From NCBI GenBank assembly GCA_947449895.1, contig CANFSO010000003.1, forward strand, positions 1-49,675: a stretch of 49,675 bases of DNA. The letters run 5' to 3'. A model generated the notes under the pieces. The model saw only the letters and a list, made by a program, of their open reading frames with translations, was not told the origin of the DNA and did not search any database. This stretch comes from Comamonadaceae bacterium. GTDB taxonomy: Bacteria > Pseudomonadota > Gammaproteobacteria > Burkholderiales > Burkholderiaceae_C. The translations under genes and the position numbers were made by a program. Shown piece after piece: positions 1 through 7,481 of this stretch. Every line of letters begins with the position of its first letter. The stretch's first letter is position 1.

Positions 1-636
1 GAAAAGCACCAGATCAAGACCAGCATCATGGTCAACGGTGTGATTTGTGAGCGTGACCCTGACACTGTGCGCCGTCTGGCAGATCTGGGCCACGAGATCA
101 TCAACCATTCGTGGGGCATGGACGTGATTCCGGTGTATTTCGACGAGGCTGCAGAACGCGCCAATTTGCAGCGAAACCATGAACTGCTGGCGCGCACTGC
201 CGGTGTCACGCCGACGGGGTGGATCAGCCCGCGCGGTACGGGCAGCCAGATCACCTCACGCCTGCTGGCCGAAGCGGGCTATACGCACCACGGCGATGTC
301 AATGATGACGATCGTCCGTATGTCATGGAGTTCGACGGCCAGCGCATTGTCGGGATCCCCCTGACCATGGACGTCAATGATTTGCCGACCTGCATTCGCT
401 ACGGACACGGACCGCGCCACATGCTGGAGGCGTTCAAGGACACCTTTGCCGCCATGCGCGAACACGAAAGCGCACCGCTCATGCTCGATGTCACGGCGCA
501 CACGCATGTGCTGGGTCGACCAGCCGGCGCTTGGGTTTATGACGAGATCATGGGTCTGGTCAAAGAGGCACCGGATGTCTGGATCTGCACCCGCGCGGAA
601 ATGGCGCGCTATGTGTTGGACAACACACCTGCTTAA
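1..636 (+). CDS. Polysaccharide deacetylase family protein (5' end cut by window)
   Basis: The frame is open to base 1, with coding residues before the first internal ATG at 28, so the N-terminus lies outside the window. The visible 212 residues resemble the NodB-homology fold of the polysaccharide deacetylase/PuuE group. An INHSWG segment fits a metal-binding histidine strand, and a C-terminal TAHTHVLGRP segment fits the late catalytic histidine region. The PuuE-like subgroup hydrolyses C-N bonds of small molecules such as allantoin rather than chitin-like polymers, so the true substrate is unknown. It precedes an SDR oxidoreductase by 29 bases on the same strand and probably shares its transcript with the Bug receptor and enolase-superfamily enzyme that follow. 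Confidence 0.75.
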   Translation, partial: EKHQIKTSIMVNGVICERDPDTVRRLADLGHEIINHSWGMDVIPVYFDEAAERANLQRNHELLARTAGVTPTGWISPRGTGSQITSRLLAEAGYTHHGDVNDDDRPYVMEFDGQRIVGIPLTMDVNDLPTCIRYGHGPRHMLEAFKDTFAAMREHESAPLMLDVTAHTHVLGRPAGAWVYDEIMGLVKEAPDVWICTRAEMARYVLDNTPA

Positions 637-665
637 CAAAACAACAGAGAAAGCAAAAGGAAATC

Positions 666-1433
666 ATGAGTTTTCAACCTCAATCCCGACTTGACGGGAA
701 GGTCGTGGTCATCACCGGTGGCAAGGGTGCGATTGGTTTCGCCACGGCCCAGCGATTGGCCACGTTGGGTGCACGCATTGTGTCAATTGACCGTCAGGGG
801 CTGGAGGCCGTGCAGCTGCGGCTGGACACCTTGCCAAACGCTGATACAGCGAAGCATTTCGCGCTCACCGCATCTATCACTGACTCAGCCTCGTTGTTGC
901 TCGCCGCTGAACAGGTTAAGGCGCGCGCAGGCCGTTGCGACATCCTCATCAACAGCGCGGGGTTTACCCAGTCTATTGCGCCTAAGGACATGGAGACCCT
1001 GAGCGACGAATTGTTCGACAGCATCATGGTCACCACGCTGCGTGGCGTGTATTCGACCATCCGTAGTTTTGCGCCTTTGCTGAAAGCCAGCGGTGATGGC
1101 TTGATCGTCAATGTTTCCTCCATCGCGGGCTTCACTGCCGTCGGCAGCAATTTGGCTTATGTTGCGGCCAAAGCCGGTCTAGATGTGTTGACGAAGTCGC
1201 TGGCCAAGTCGCTGGCCCCTCAAGTTCGTGTTTTGGCTGTGTCTCCGGGCGTGGTTGATTCGAGCTTTGTGCCAGGTCGGGGTTCTGACTTCAATGCAAA
1301 AACTGCCGCCACGATTCCATTGGGTCGTGTCGGTCAAATTGAAGACATCGCGTCTGCGATTGAGGCTTGCGCTACCACTTTGCGCTTTGCCACTGGGGCC
1401 CGTTTCGTGATCGATGGTGGACGAAGTATTTGA
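666..1433 (+). CDS. SDR family NAD(P)-dependent oxidoreductase
   Basis: A 255-residue protein of classical short-chain dehydrogenase length. Visible motifs are the nucleotide-binding TGGKGAIG near residue 17, NSAG near residue 96, the catalytic serine in NVSSIAG near residue 151, YVAAK with the catalytic Tyr/Lys near residue 166, and a C-terminal FVIDGG. An AAAGG ribosome-binding site lies just before the ATG. The TGxxxGIG motif has Ala instead of the usual Gly or Ile near its end, which is tolerated in the family. It probably oxidises or reduces a hydroxyl/keto intermediate of the pathway encoded around it. The substrate cannot be told from sequence. Confidence 0.9.
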   Translation: MSFQPQSRLDGKVVVITGGKGAIGFATAQRLATLGARIVSIDRQGLEAVQLRLDTLPNADTAKHFALTASITDSASLLLAAEQVKARAGRCDILINSAGFTQSIAPKDMETLSDELFDSIMVTTLRGVYSTIRSFAPLLKASGDGLIVNVSSIAGFTAVGSNLAYVAAKAGLDVLTKSLAKSLAPQVRVLAVSPGVVDSSFVPGRGSDFNAKTAATIPLGRVGQIEDIASAIEACATTLRFATGARFVIDGGRSI

Positions 1434-1553
1434 CGTATCCGCCTAGGTGCTTGGCCTAAAAGGCGCCTTTAGATAAGCAGCGGGCAACAGAAAAAAGAGA
1501 GACTAGAGCAGGTCGGTGACGACTTGTTGTGTTCATAACCTAAAGGAGACGAC

Positions 1554-2531
1554 ATGCATATCAAGAAAAAAATTATTCCCTTGCTGCTGCTCGCCGCGGG
1601 CTTTGGCGCTATCACCGCCTACGCAGCCCCAGGTGATTACCCAGTCAAACCGATCAAGATGATCATCTCGTTCCCGCCGGGCGGACCGACCGACAGCAGC
1701 ATTCGGATCATTGCCGAAAAGCTGGGCGAGTTGATGAAGCAGACCGTCTTCATCGACAACAAAGCTGGGGCTGGAGGCAACGTGGGAACGCAACTGGCGG
1801 CACGTGCTGAACCGGACGGCTACACTTTTTTGGCATCGTCTTCAGCCTTCGCGGTTAACCCGAGCATGTATGCCGGCAAGGCTGGCTACGACCCGATCAA
1901 AGACTTTATCCCGGTCATCACCGTGACAACGCAGCCCAACGTCATCTCGGTCAATGAGAAAGTTCCGGTGAAGACGTTTGCAGAACTGAAGGAGTTGGCG
2001 AAGACCGGAAAATTGTCTTTTTCTTCCCCTGGCAGTGGCACCACGCCGCACTTGACGTGTGAAAATATTTTCCGTGTGAACTGGAAGTCAGACATTGTTC
2101 ACGTTCCCTATAAAGGCGCCGGACCTGCGTCGCTCGCCGTGGTCGCCGGTGACACGCCGGTGGCTTGCACCGCGGCCTTTGGTGTGCTTCAGTTTCACAA
2201 GCAGGGTCGTGTGAGAATTCTCGGCATCTCCAGTGACAAACGGTTGCCAAGCTTGCCGGATGTGCCGACCTTTGCGGAGCTGGGTTATCGCGATATCAAT
2301 GACTACACCTGGACCACTATCTTTGCACCAGCGGGCACGCCTGCAACGATCGTTGAAAAGATGAACCATGCGGTCAATCAAATTTTGACCATGCCAGAGT
2401 TCAAGGAAAAACTCGACAAGGGTGGCTTGATCCCGGTCGGTGGTACGCAGCAAGAGACGGCAGCCTACATTGCGTCCGAGGTCAAGCGTTGGAGCCAAGT
2501 TGTCAAGATGACTGGTGCCAAAGCAGAGTGA
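1554..2531 (+). CDS. Bug family tripartite tricarboxylate transporter substrate-binding protein
   Basis: A 325-residue periplasmic receptor. It has a basic then hydrophobic signal peptide (MHIKKK..., likely cleaved after AYA near residue 24). The Bug hallmarks follow: YPVKPIKMIISFPPGGPTD at the mature N-terminus, DNKAGAGGNVG near residue 65, and the VPYKGAGPA segment near residue 184. Bug proteins bind small carboxylates for TctAB-type transporters. No TctA or TctB gene is nearby, so it is an orphan receptor here, as is common in Burkholderiales. An AAAGGAG ribosome-binding site sits 7 bases before the ATG. The next gene is a D-tartrate dehydratase homologue, so a hydroxydicarboxylate such as tartrate is a reasonable but unproved ligand. 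Confidence 0.93.
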   Translation: MHIKKKIIPLLLLAAGFGAITAYAAPGDYPVKPIKMIISFPPGGPTDSSIRIIAEKLGELMKQTVFIDNKAGAGGNVGTQLAARAEPDGYTFLASSSAFAVNPSMYAGKAGYDPIKDFIPVITVTTQPNVISVNEKVPVKTFAELKELAKTGKLSFSSPGSGTTPHLTCENIFRVNWKSDIVHVPYKGAGPASLAVVAGDTPVACTAAFGVLQFHKQGRVRILGISSDKRLPSLPDVPTFAELGYRDINDYTWTTIFAPAGTPATIVEKMNHAVNQILTMPEFKEKLDKGGLIPVGGTQQETAAYIASEVKRWSQVVKMTGAKAE

Positions 2532-2544
2532 GCTGAGGAAAATT

Positions 2545-3708
2545 TTGAAAATAACAGCTATCAGGGAAGTTGCTTTACCTCTGCGCTCAAGCCTGCGTAA
2601 TTCGGCCTTCGACTTCAGCGAAATGACCACGTCCGTCGTCGCGGTGGTCACGGATGTGATGAGAGGCGGCAAGCCCGTGGTGGGCTATGCCTTCAACTCA
2701 ACGGGGCGTTACGCCTGCGGTGCGCAGATGCGTGACCGCCTCATACCGCGCATCATGAAGGCCGACCCGGAGTCTTTGTTGGATGCGAGTGGCTCTAACT
2801 TTGCACCTGAGAAGTTTCTCGCCTGCATGATGCAGCGCGAAAAGCCGGGCGGTCATACCGAGCGCTCCGTGGCTGTTGGTACGATCGAGATGGCGGTGTG
2901 GGATGCGGTTGCCAAGGTCGAGGACAAGCCCTTACACGCCGTGCTATTCGAGCGCTTCAGCCAAGGCAATTTGGCCCAGAAAGTGGCTTGTTATGTCGGC
3001 GGTGGATGGTACGCACCCGGTAAAGGCATCCCTCAGCTGGAGGATGAGATTCGTGCGCGCTTGGCCGAGGGCTACACGACCATGAAGATCAAGGTTGGCG
3101 GCGCCAGTCTGTCTGATGATTTGGCGCGGCTGGAAGCTGCCTTGCGACTGGTTGGCGGCGGCCAACATTTGGCGGTCGATGCCAATGCTACCTTCGACAA
3201 AAACCGCGCGATGATCTATGCGAACGCGCTGGCTCCCTATGCACTGCGCTGGCTGGAAGAGCCGACAGATCCGCTGGACTTTGCCTTGCTGGCTGAACTG
3301 ACAGAAACTTATGCGCCGCCAATGGCGACAGGGGAAAATCTTTTCTCGACCCAGGATATCGCTAATTTGGTGCGTTTTGGACGCTTGCGGCCAGATCGGG
3401 ACATTTTGCAAATGGACATTCCGCAGTCTTACGGCATTGTTCAGTTTTCTCGGACGCTCGACATGCTCAGTGAACAAGGTTGGCAACGGGGGTCTATTTT
3501 CCCGCACGGCGGTAACCTCATGACGCTGGCGGTGGTGGCCGGTTTTGGTTTGGGCGGATGCGAAGCTTACCCGGATGTGTTCGGGATTTTTGCGGGGTTC
3601 AATGATGACGCGCGTGTCGCTGACGGCATGATCCAACTGTCAGACCGGCCGGGTATTGGCTTCGAGGGGCAACGAGACCTCTATGAAGTGATGCGCTCGC
3701 TGGCTTGA
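2545..3708 (+). CDS. tarD: D-tartrate dehydratase-like enolase superfamily enzyme
   Basis: A member of the mandelate racemase group of the enolase superfamily. Visible landmarks are the KIKVGG lysine motif, VDANA with the first metal Asp, WLEEPTDPLD with the second metal ligand, ATGENLFS with the third, and FPHGG with the catalytic His. The pattern REKPGGHTERSVAVGTIEMA and the RPDRD segment match my memory of D(-)-tartrate dehydratase from Bradyrhizobium, which yields oxaloacetate. I prefer a TTG start at 2545, with GAGGA upstream and a product beginning MKITAIREVAL as typical for the family. An ATG at 2515 would overlap the receptor gene by 17 bases. Related sugar-acid dehydratases are the main alternative. 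Confidence 0.8.
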   Translation: MKITAIREVALPLRSSLRNSAFDFSEMTTSVVAVVTDVMRGGKPVVGYAFNSTGRYACGAQMRDRLIPRIMKADPESLLDASGSNFAPEKFLACMMQREKPGGHTERSVAVGTIEMAVWDAVAKVEDKPLHAVLFERFSQGNLAQKVACYVGGGWYAPGKGIPQLEDEIRARLAEGYTTMKIKVGGASLSDDLARLEAALRLVGGGQHLAVDANATFDKNRAMIYANALAPYALRWLEEPTDPLDFALLAELTETYAPPMATGENLFSTQDIANLVRFGRLRPDRDILQMDIPQSYGIVQFSRTLDMLSEQGWQRGSIFPHGGNLMTLAVVAGFGLGGCEAYPDVFGIFAGFNDDARVADGMIQLSDRPGIGFEGQRDLYEVMRSLA

Positions 3709-3728
3709 ATTGGTTGTTACAGGGGTTC

Positions 3729-4232
3729 TCAGGCGGTCGTCTCAGGGGTGTCGCTGTTGGTTGTGCAAAAGCCGTTTTGTCGCCAAGCTTCAAAAACAGT
3801 CACGGCTACCGCATTTGACAGGTTCAGGCTACGCTGACCAGCCAGCATCGGCAGGCGCAAACGTTGCGTTGGCGCGAAAGTGTCGCGTAATTCGGGTTGC
3901 AGGCCTTGGGTTTCAGAGCCAAACACCAACCAGTCGCCAGCTTCAAAGCGTGCGTCGTAGACGCTGCCGCTGCCGCGCGTGGTCATGGCGAACATGCGTT
4001 CAGGCCTTGGTTGTTCGCTGTCTAACAGCGCCTGCCAGTTGGCGTGTCGTATGACGCGGGTGTACTCGTGGTAATCCAGCCCAGCGCGGCGCATGAGCTT
4101 GTCCTGCATAGAAAAGCCTAGCGGTTCTACCAAGTGCAGCGTGCAGCCAGTGTTGGCTGCCAGGCGGATGACGTTACCCGTATTGGGTGGAATTTCGGGG
4201 GCGACCAGAACAATATGAAACATGCGCGCCAT
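3729..4232 (-). CDS. trmL: tRNA (cytidine(34)-2'-O)-methyltransferase TrmL
   Basis: A 167-residue SPOUT-class methyltransferase that 2'-O-methylates the wobble base of certain leucine tRNAs. Family features are FHIVLVAPEIPPNTGNVIRL at the N-terminus, VEPLGF, GSETQGL near residue 107 and LPMLAGQRSLNLSNAVAV near residue 128, which forms part of the knotted SAM site. The start at 4232 overlaps the comF stop (TAATG), suggesting translational coupling. An alternative ATG at 4223 would give the shorter MFHIV start seen in many homologues. Neither has a clear Shine-Dalgarno. The gene runs convergent to the D-tartrate dehydratase gene. Confidence 0.93.
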   Translation of the reverse strand: MARMFHIVLVAPEIPPNTGNVIRLAANTGCTLHLVEPLGFSMQDKLMRRAGLDYHEYTRVIRHANWQALLDSEQPRPERMFAMTTRGSGSVYDARFEAGDWLVFGSETQGLQPELRDTFAPTQRLRLPMLAGQRSLNLSNAVAVTVFEAWRQNGFCTTNSDTPETTA

Positions 4233-4966
4233 TATGTCGGGGCTGTGCGAGTCAGCACCAATGCACTGACATGTGTTGCTCCAGCCTGACGCAGTACGCT
4301 CGCTGCCGTCAGCAACGAGGCGCCACTGGTCATTACATCATCGACCAGCACCACGCGCCTGCCTTTGAGTTCGTTCGCGCGCAGTGGCTCCACCGCAAAG
4401 GCGCCTTTCAAGTTGTCCAGCCGCGCGCTGCGTTTGAGCTCGCTTTGCGGCCGCGTGTGACGAATGCGTAGCAGCAGTGATGCGTCGGCGGTGGCGCGGC
4501 AAGTGCTTTGGCGCTGCAGTGCATGAGTCAGCACCCAGGCTTGGTTGAAACCGCGCCAGGCCAAGCGTTCCGTTGACAGTGGCAGCGGCAGAAGCCAGTC
4601 GTCGGGCGTCAATTGACTTAAAAAATCTTGCACAGCCGACTGTCCCAAAAGCGTACTGGCCATGAAGGTGGCCCAGCCGGTCTGGCTGTCAAATTTGTAG
4701 CGCGATACCACCTCAGACCATGGAAATGCATAGGGCAAGGCGGCAAAGCACGCGTCGAGTCCGAAAGGTTCGTGCCAGCATCGACTGCATTGCGTGTGCG
4801 GCGAATCCGTCGGCAACTTGAGCGCGCATGTGCGGCAGCGTTTGTCCGGCTGGCCGAATCGGGTTAAACAAGCGTGGCACACCGGTGCACTCGGCCAGCT
4901 TCGACAGACCGCGCATTGGCTGGGGAAGCGGTTCATGACCAAGGCGGCAAGGGTGCTGAAATTCAT
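4232..4966 (-). CDS. comF: ComF family phosphoribosyltransferase-like protein
   Basis: A ComF/GntX family protein. The N-terminal third carries four-cysteine zinc-binding pairs (CAVC, CHAC, CRTC, CSRC). The C-terminal half ends in a type I phosphoribosyltransferase motif, VVLVDDVMTSGASL. In naturally transformable bacteria ComF acts in DNA uptake, but in many proteobacteria its role is unclear. The ATG at 4966 gives an N-terminus of usual length. A GTG at 5008 would add 14 residues with no obvious signal. It overlaps trmL by one base and the two are probably co-transcribed. It is divergent from the BioC-like gene. Confidence 0.88.
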   Translation of the reverse strand: MNFSTLAALVMNRFPSQCAVCRSWPSAPVCHACLTRFGQPDKRCRTCALKLPTDSPHTQCSRCWHEPFGLDACFAALPYAFPWSEVVSRYKFDSQTGWATFMASTLLGQSAVQDFLSQLTPDDWLLPLPLSTERLAWRGFNQAWVLTHALQRQSTCRATADASLLLRIRHTRPQSELKRSARLDNLKGAFAVEPLRANELKGRRVVLVDDVMTSGASLLTAASVLRQAGATHVSALVLTRTAPT

Positions 4967-5079
4967 CAAGTCAATATACTCGTCACTTGCAGAAAAAGTA
5001 TCGTGCACAGCGATAGCGGCTTATTAATGAAGCCAAAATTTCTCTATTTCTATTTTTTGTCCTCACTTTCAATGTCCCT

Positions 5080-6003
5080 ATGAGCTCGACCGAACGCCCG
5101 CCAACGCTAGACCCCATTGCCGTCGAGCGCTGGCAGCGCATAGCACCCGGGGTGACGCCGTGGTTGCATGAGGAGGTGGCGCAGCGAATGCTGGACAGGC
5201 TGCAATGGATCAAACTACAACCTGCCGTTTGGGCGAATTGGGGCGCAGTTCGGGGTGGCTTGCAAGCGCATGCAGCGCTCCTCAAGCAATATGCCCGCGC
5301 CCAAAGTCATGTTGTCGAAACCACTGAACGGCGCAAGGCATTGGCTATCAAAGCGCTGGTACCACCTTGGTGGAAAAGAATGCTCCAAATAATGTCCGGT
5401 GCTGGTTCGGTCACGCGCTTTGACTCACCCGTAGCAGGTACCGTTGAGATGCTCTGGGCCAACATGGCGCTGCATGAATCGGCTGACCCACAAACGCTGC
5501 TGGCGACGTGGCACCGATTATTGGCAGTCGATGGTTTCGTCATGTTTTCCAGTCTTGGGCCGGATTCCGCGCGTGAGGTGCGCGATTTGTACGAGGCCTT
5601 GGGTTGGCCGCCAGCCGGTCACCAGCTGACCGACATGCACGACTGGGGTGACATGCTGGTGCAGACCGGCTTTGCAGAACCCGTGATGGACATGGAGCGC
5701 ATCACGCTAACCTACGAGACGCCGGCACGCCTGCTACAAGAGCTGACTGAACTCGGCCGCAACTTTCACCCTCAGCGTTTCGGCGCCTTACGTGGACGTC
5801 AGTGGAAGTCCAAGCTTGAGCAACTGATCATCGATCAGTTACCACGTGGGGCTGATGGGCGGCTGACGCTGACGTTTGAGGTGATTTATGGGCATGCACT
5901 GAAAGCCAAACCGAAAGTGAAAATGTCGGCCCTAAGCGCTGTCTCGGTCGAGGATATGCGCAGCATGTTGCAGGGCCAGCGTGGGTCGTCTGATAGGTTT
6001 TAA
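5080..6003 (+). CDS. BioC-like methyltransferase domain protein with degenerate SAM motif I
   Basis: A 307-residue protein whose second half resembles malonyl-ACP O-methyltransferase BioC. It has an EMLWANMALH strand where BioC has a WSNLAVQW-type segment, then VMFSSLGPDSAREVRDL, HDWGDMLVQTGFAEPV and TPARLLQELTELG. BioC starts pimelate synthesis for biotin. The usual glycine-rich SAM-binding loop (DLGCGTG type) is absent. The corresponding region reads WANWGAVRGGLQAH followed by a long insertion, so catalysis is uncertain. No other biotin gene is in the window. It lies between comF (divergent) and the oxidase operon. Function should be treated as unknown within the BioC-like group. Confidence 0.7.
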   Translation: MSSTERPPTLDPIAVERWQRIAPGVTPWLHEEVAQRMLDRLQWIKLQPAVWANWGAVRGGLQAHAALLKQYARAQSHVVETTERRKALAIKALVPPWWKRMLQIMSGAGSVTRFDSPVAGTVEMLWANMALHESADPQTLLATWHRLLAVDGFVMFSSLGPDSAREVRDLYEALGWPPAGHQLTDMHDWGDMLVQTGFAEPVMDMERITLTYETPARLLQELTELGRNFHPQRFGALRGRQWKSKLEQLIIDQLPRGADGRLTLTFEVIYGHALKAKPKVKMSALSAVSVEDMRSMLQGQRGSSDRF

Positions 6004-6081
6004 TGGGTCTCTGAAATTCACGCCACCTTGGATGCGAGGCATAAAAACGTCAAATTCTTGCTTCTGGCCGATCTCTTGGAA

Positions 6082-6107
6082 TTGGCAGGCTGGCGTAACT
6101 TTATAAT
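6082..6107 (+). promoter_or_regulatory. Possible promoter of the cytochrome oxidase operon
   Basis: A perfect TATAAT hexamer lies at 6102-6107, 38 bases before the ctaC start. The best upstream hexamer, TTGGCA at 6082-6087, is only 14 bases away, which is short for sigma-70. TTGGAA at 6076-6081 is 20 bases away. The -10 is therefore more convincing than the -35, and an activator may be needed. Confidence 0.35.
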
Positions 6108-6144
6108 CACGCAGTTGAATTAGTCCGTAATTGAATCCATAAAA

Positions 6145-7407
6145 GTGATGACGATGAACGCAAGCAAAACCACAAGGTCTGGCATGACACACGCAAGGGC
6201 GATTTTGGAGTCGTTGAAAATGGCTCCGTTGGCTGTGTACTGCAAGACGGCAACCACAGTCGCCGTGCTGACTTCCTCGGCCACTTTGAGCAGTGCGGCA
6301 TTTGCTCGCGTGCAAGACTTACCAGGCGGTCCTGGTGTCAATCAGCTCAATTTGCCGATGCCAGCCACCCGTATCGCCGCCGAGCAAATCTGGCTGCATT
6401 GGTTCATGATGATCGTCTGCACGGTGATCTTCTTGGCGGTGTTTGGCGTCATGTTTTACTCCATCTGGAAGCATCGCAAGTCGGTCGGCCACAAAGCTGC
6501 CAACTTTCACGAGTCCACCGCTGTCGAGATTGCTTGGACTGTGATCCCGTTCTTGATCGTCATCGGCATGGCTCTGCCGGCCACGAAAGTGCTGGTTGCC
6601 TCGAAAGACACCACCAACGCCGACCTGACGATCAAAGCCACCGGTATTCAATGGAAATGGGGCTACGAATACATCAATGGCGAAGGCGCTGGCATTGGCT
6701 TCGTTTCCACCTTGGATTCAGCCCACCGCCAGATGTCCAATGATGGTGGCCCGAAAAAAGGCGAAGAAATTGACAACTACCTGCTGAAGGTGGACAACCC
6801 GATGGTTGTGCCCGTCAACCAAAAAGTCCGCATTATCACTACCGCCAACGACGTGATTCACGCCTTTGCTGTGCCTGCTTTTGGTATCAAACAGGATGCG
6901 ATTCCAGGTTTTGTGCGTGACACTTGGTTTCGTGCTGAAAAAACGGGTGACTTTTATGGCCAGTGCCAAGAGCTCTGCGGTAAAGAGCACGCCTACATGC
7001 CGATCCACGTCAAAGTGGTTTCCGCAGAAGATTACACGCTGTGGGTCAACGGCAAGTTGAAGGAAGCCTCGGCCAAGGCGGATGATCCGACAAAAGTCTG
7101 GACGCTGACGGATCTGGTCGCTCGTGGCGAAAAAGTCTATGCGGCAAATTGCGCGGCCTGCCATCAGGCCAATGGCAAGGGCGCAGGTCCGATCAAACCG
7201 CTCGATGGGTCTGCCATCGTGTTGGATACAGATCACCTCAAGCAAATCAATATTCTGCTCAATGGCGTGAACAACGGTGCGATGCCGTCGTGGAAAGCGC
7301 TCAGTGACACCGAGCTCGCAGCTGTTGCGACCTACACCAAGAACAACTGGTCAAACAAGACCGGTCAGATGGTCCAGCCCGCAGAGGTTGTGGCTGCTCG
7401 TAAATAA
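6145..7407 (+). CDS. ctaC: Cytochrome c oxidase subunit II with fused cytochrome c domain
   Basis: A 420-residue subunit II of the aa3-type oxidase, which accepts electrons from cytochrome c. After a signal/leader region come two transmembrane helices near residues 85-110 and 130-150, then the cupredoxin domain. CuA ligands are visible as His239 in DVIHAF and Cys274, Cys278, His282 and Met285 in CQELCGKEHAYM. The C-terminus carries an extra cytochrome c domain with CAACH at 336-340, as in the caa3-like subunits common in betaproteobacteria. The first codons offer several ATGs without a strong ribosome-binding site. ctaD follows 74 bases downstream. Confidence 0.97.
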   Translation: MMTMNASKTTRSGMTHARAILESLKMAPLAVYCKTATTVAVLTSSATLSSAAFARVQDLPGGPGVNQLNLPMPATRIAAEQIWLHWFMMIVCTVIFLAVFGVMFYSIWKHRKSVGHKAANFHESTAVEIAWTVIPFLIVIGMALPATKVLVASKDTTNADLTIKATGIQWKWGYEYINGEGAGIGFVSTLDSAHRQMSNDGGPKKGEEIDNYLLKVDNPMVVPVNQKVRIITTANDVIHAFAVPAFGIKQDAIPGFVRDTWFRAEKTGDFYGQCQELCGKEHAYMPIHVKVVSAEDYTLWVNGKLKEASAKADDPTKVWTLTDLVARGEKVYAANCAACHQANGKGAGPIKPLDGSAIVLDTDHLKQINILLNGVNNGAMPSWKALSDTELAAVATYTKNNWSNKTGQMVQPAEVVAARK

Positions 7408-7481
7408 TCAGTTATCCGCTCTCAATCATCAGTGGCCGGGTCATCCGGCGCATGCCCAGTTAAGCTATCAAAGGAAGTCAG

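Noticed and set aside
1459-1470. AAAGGCGCCTTT palindrome after the SDR gene
   Set aside because: It is perfect, but with a continuous 12-base palindrome there is no loop and no following T-run, so neither a terminator nor a known operator can be claimed.
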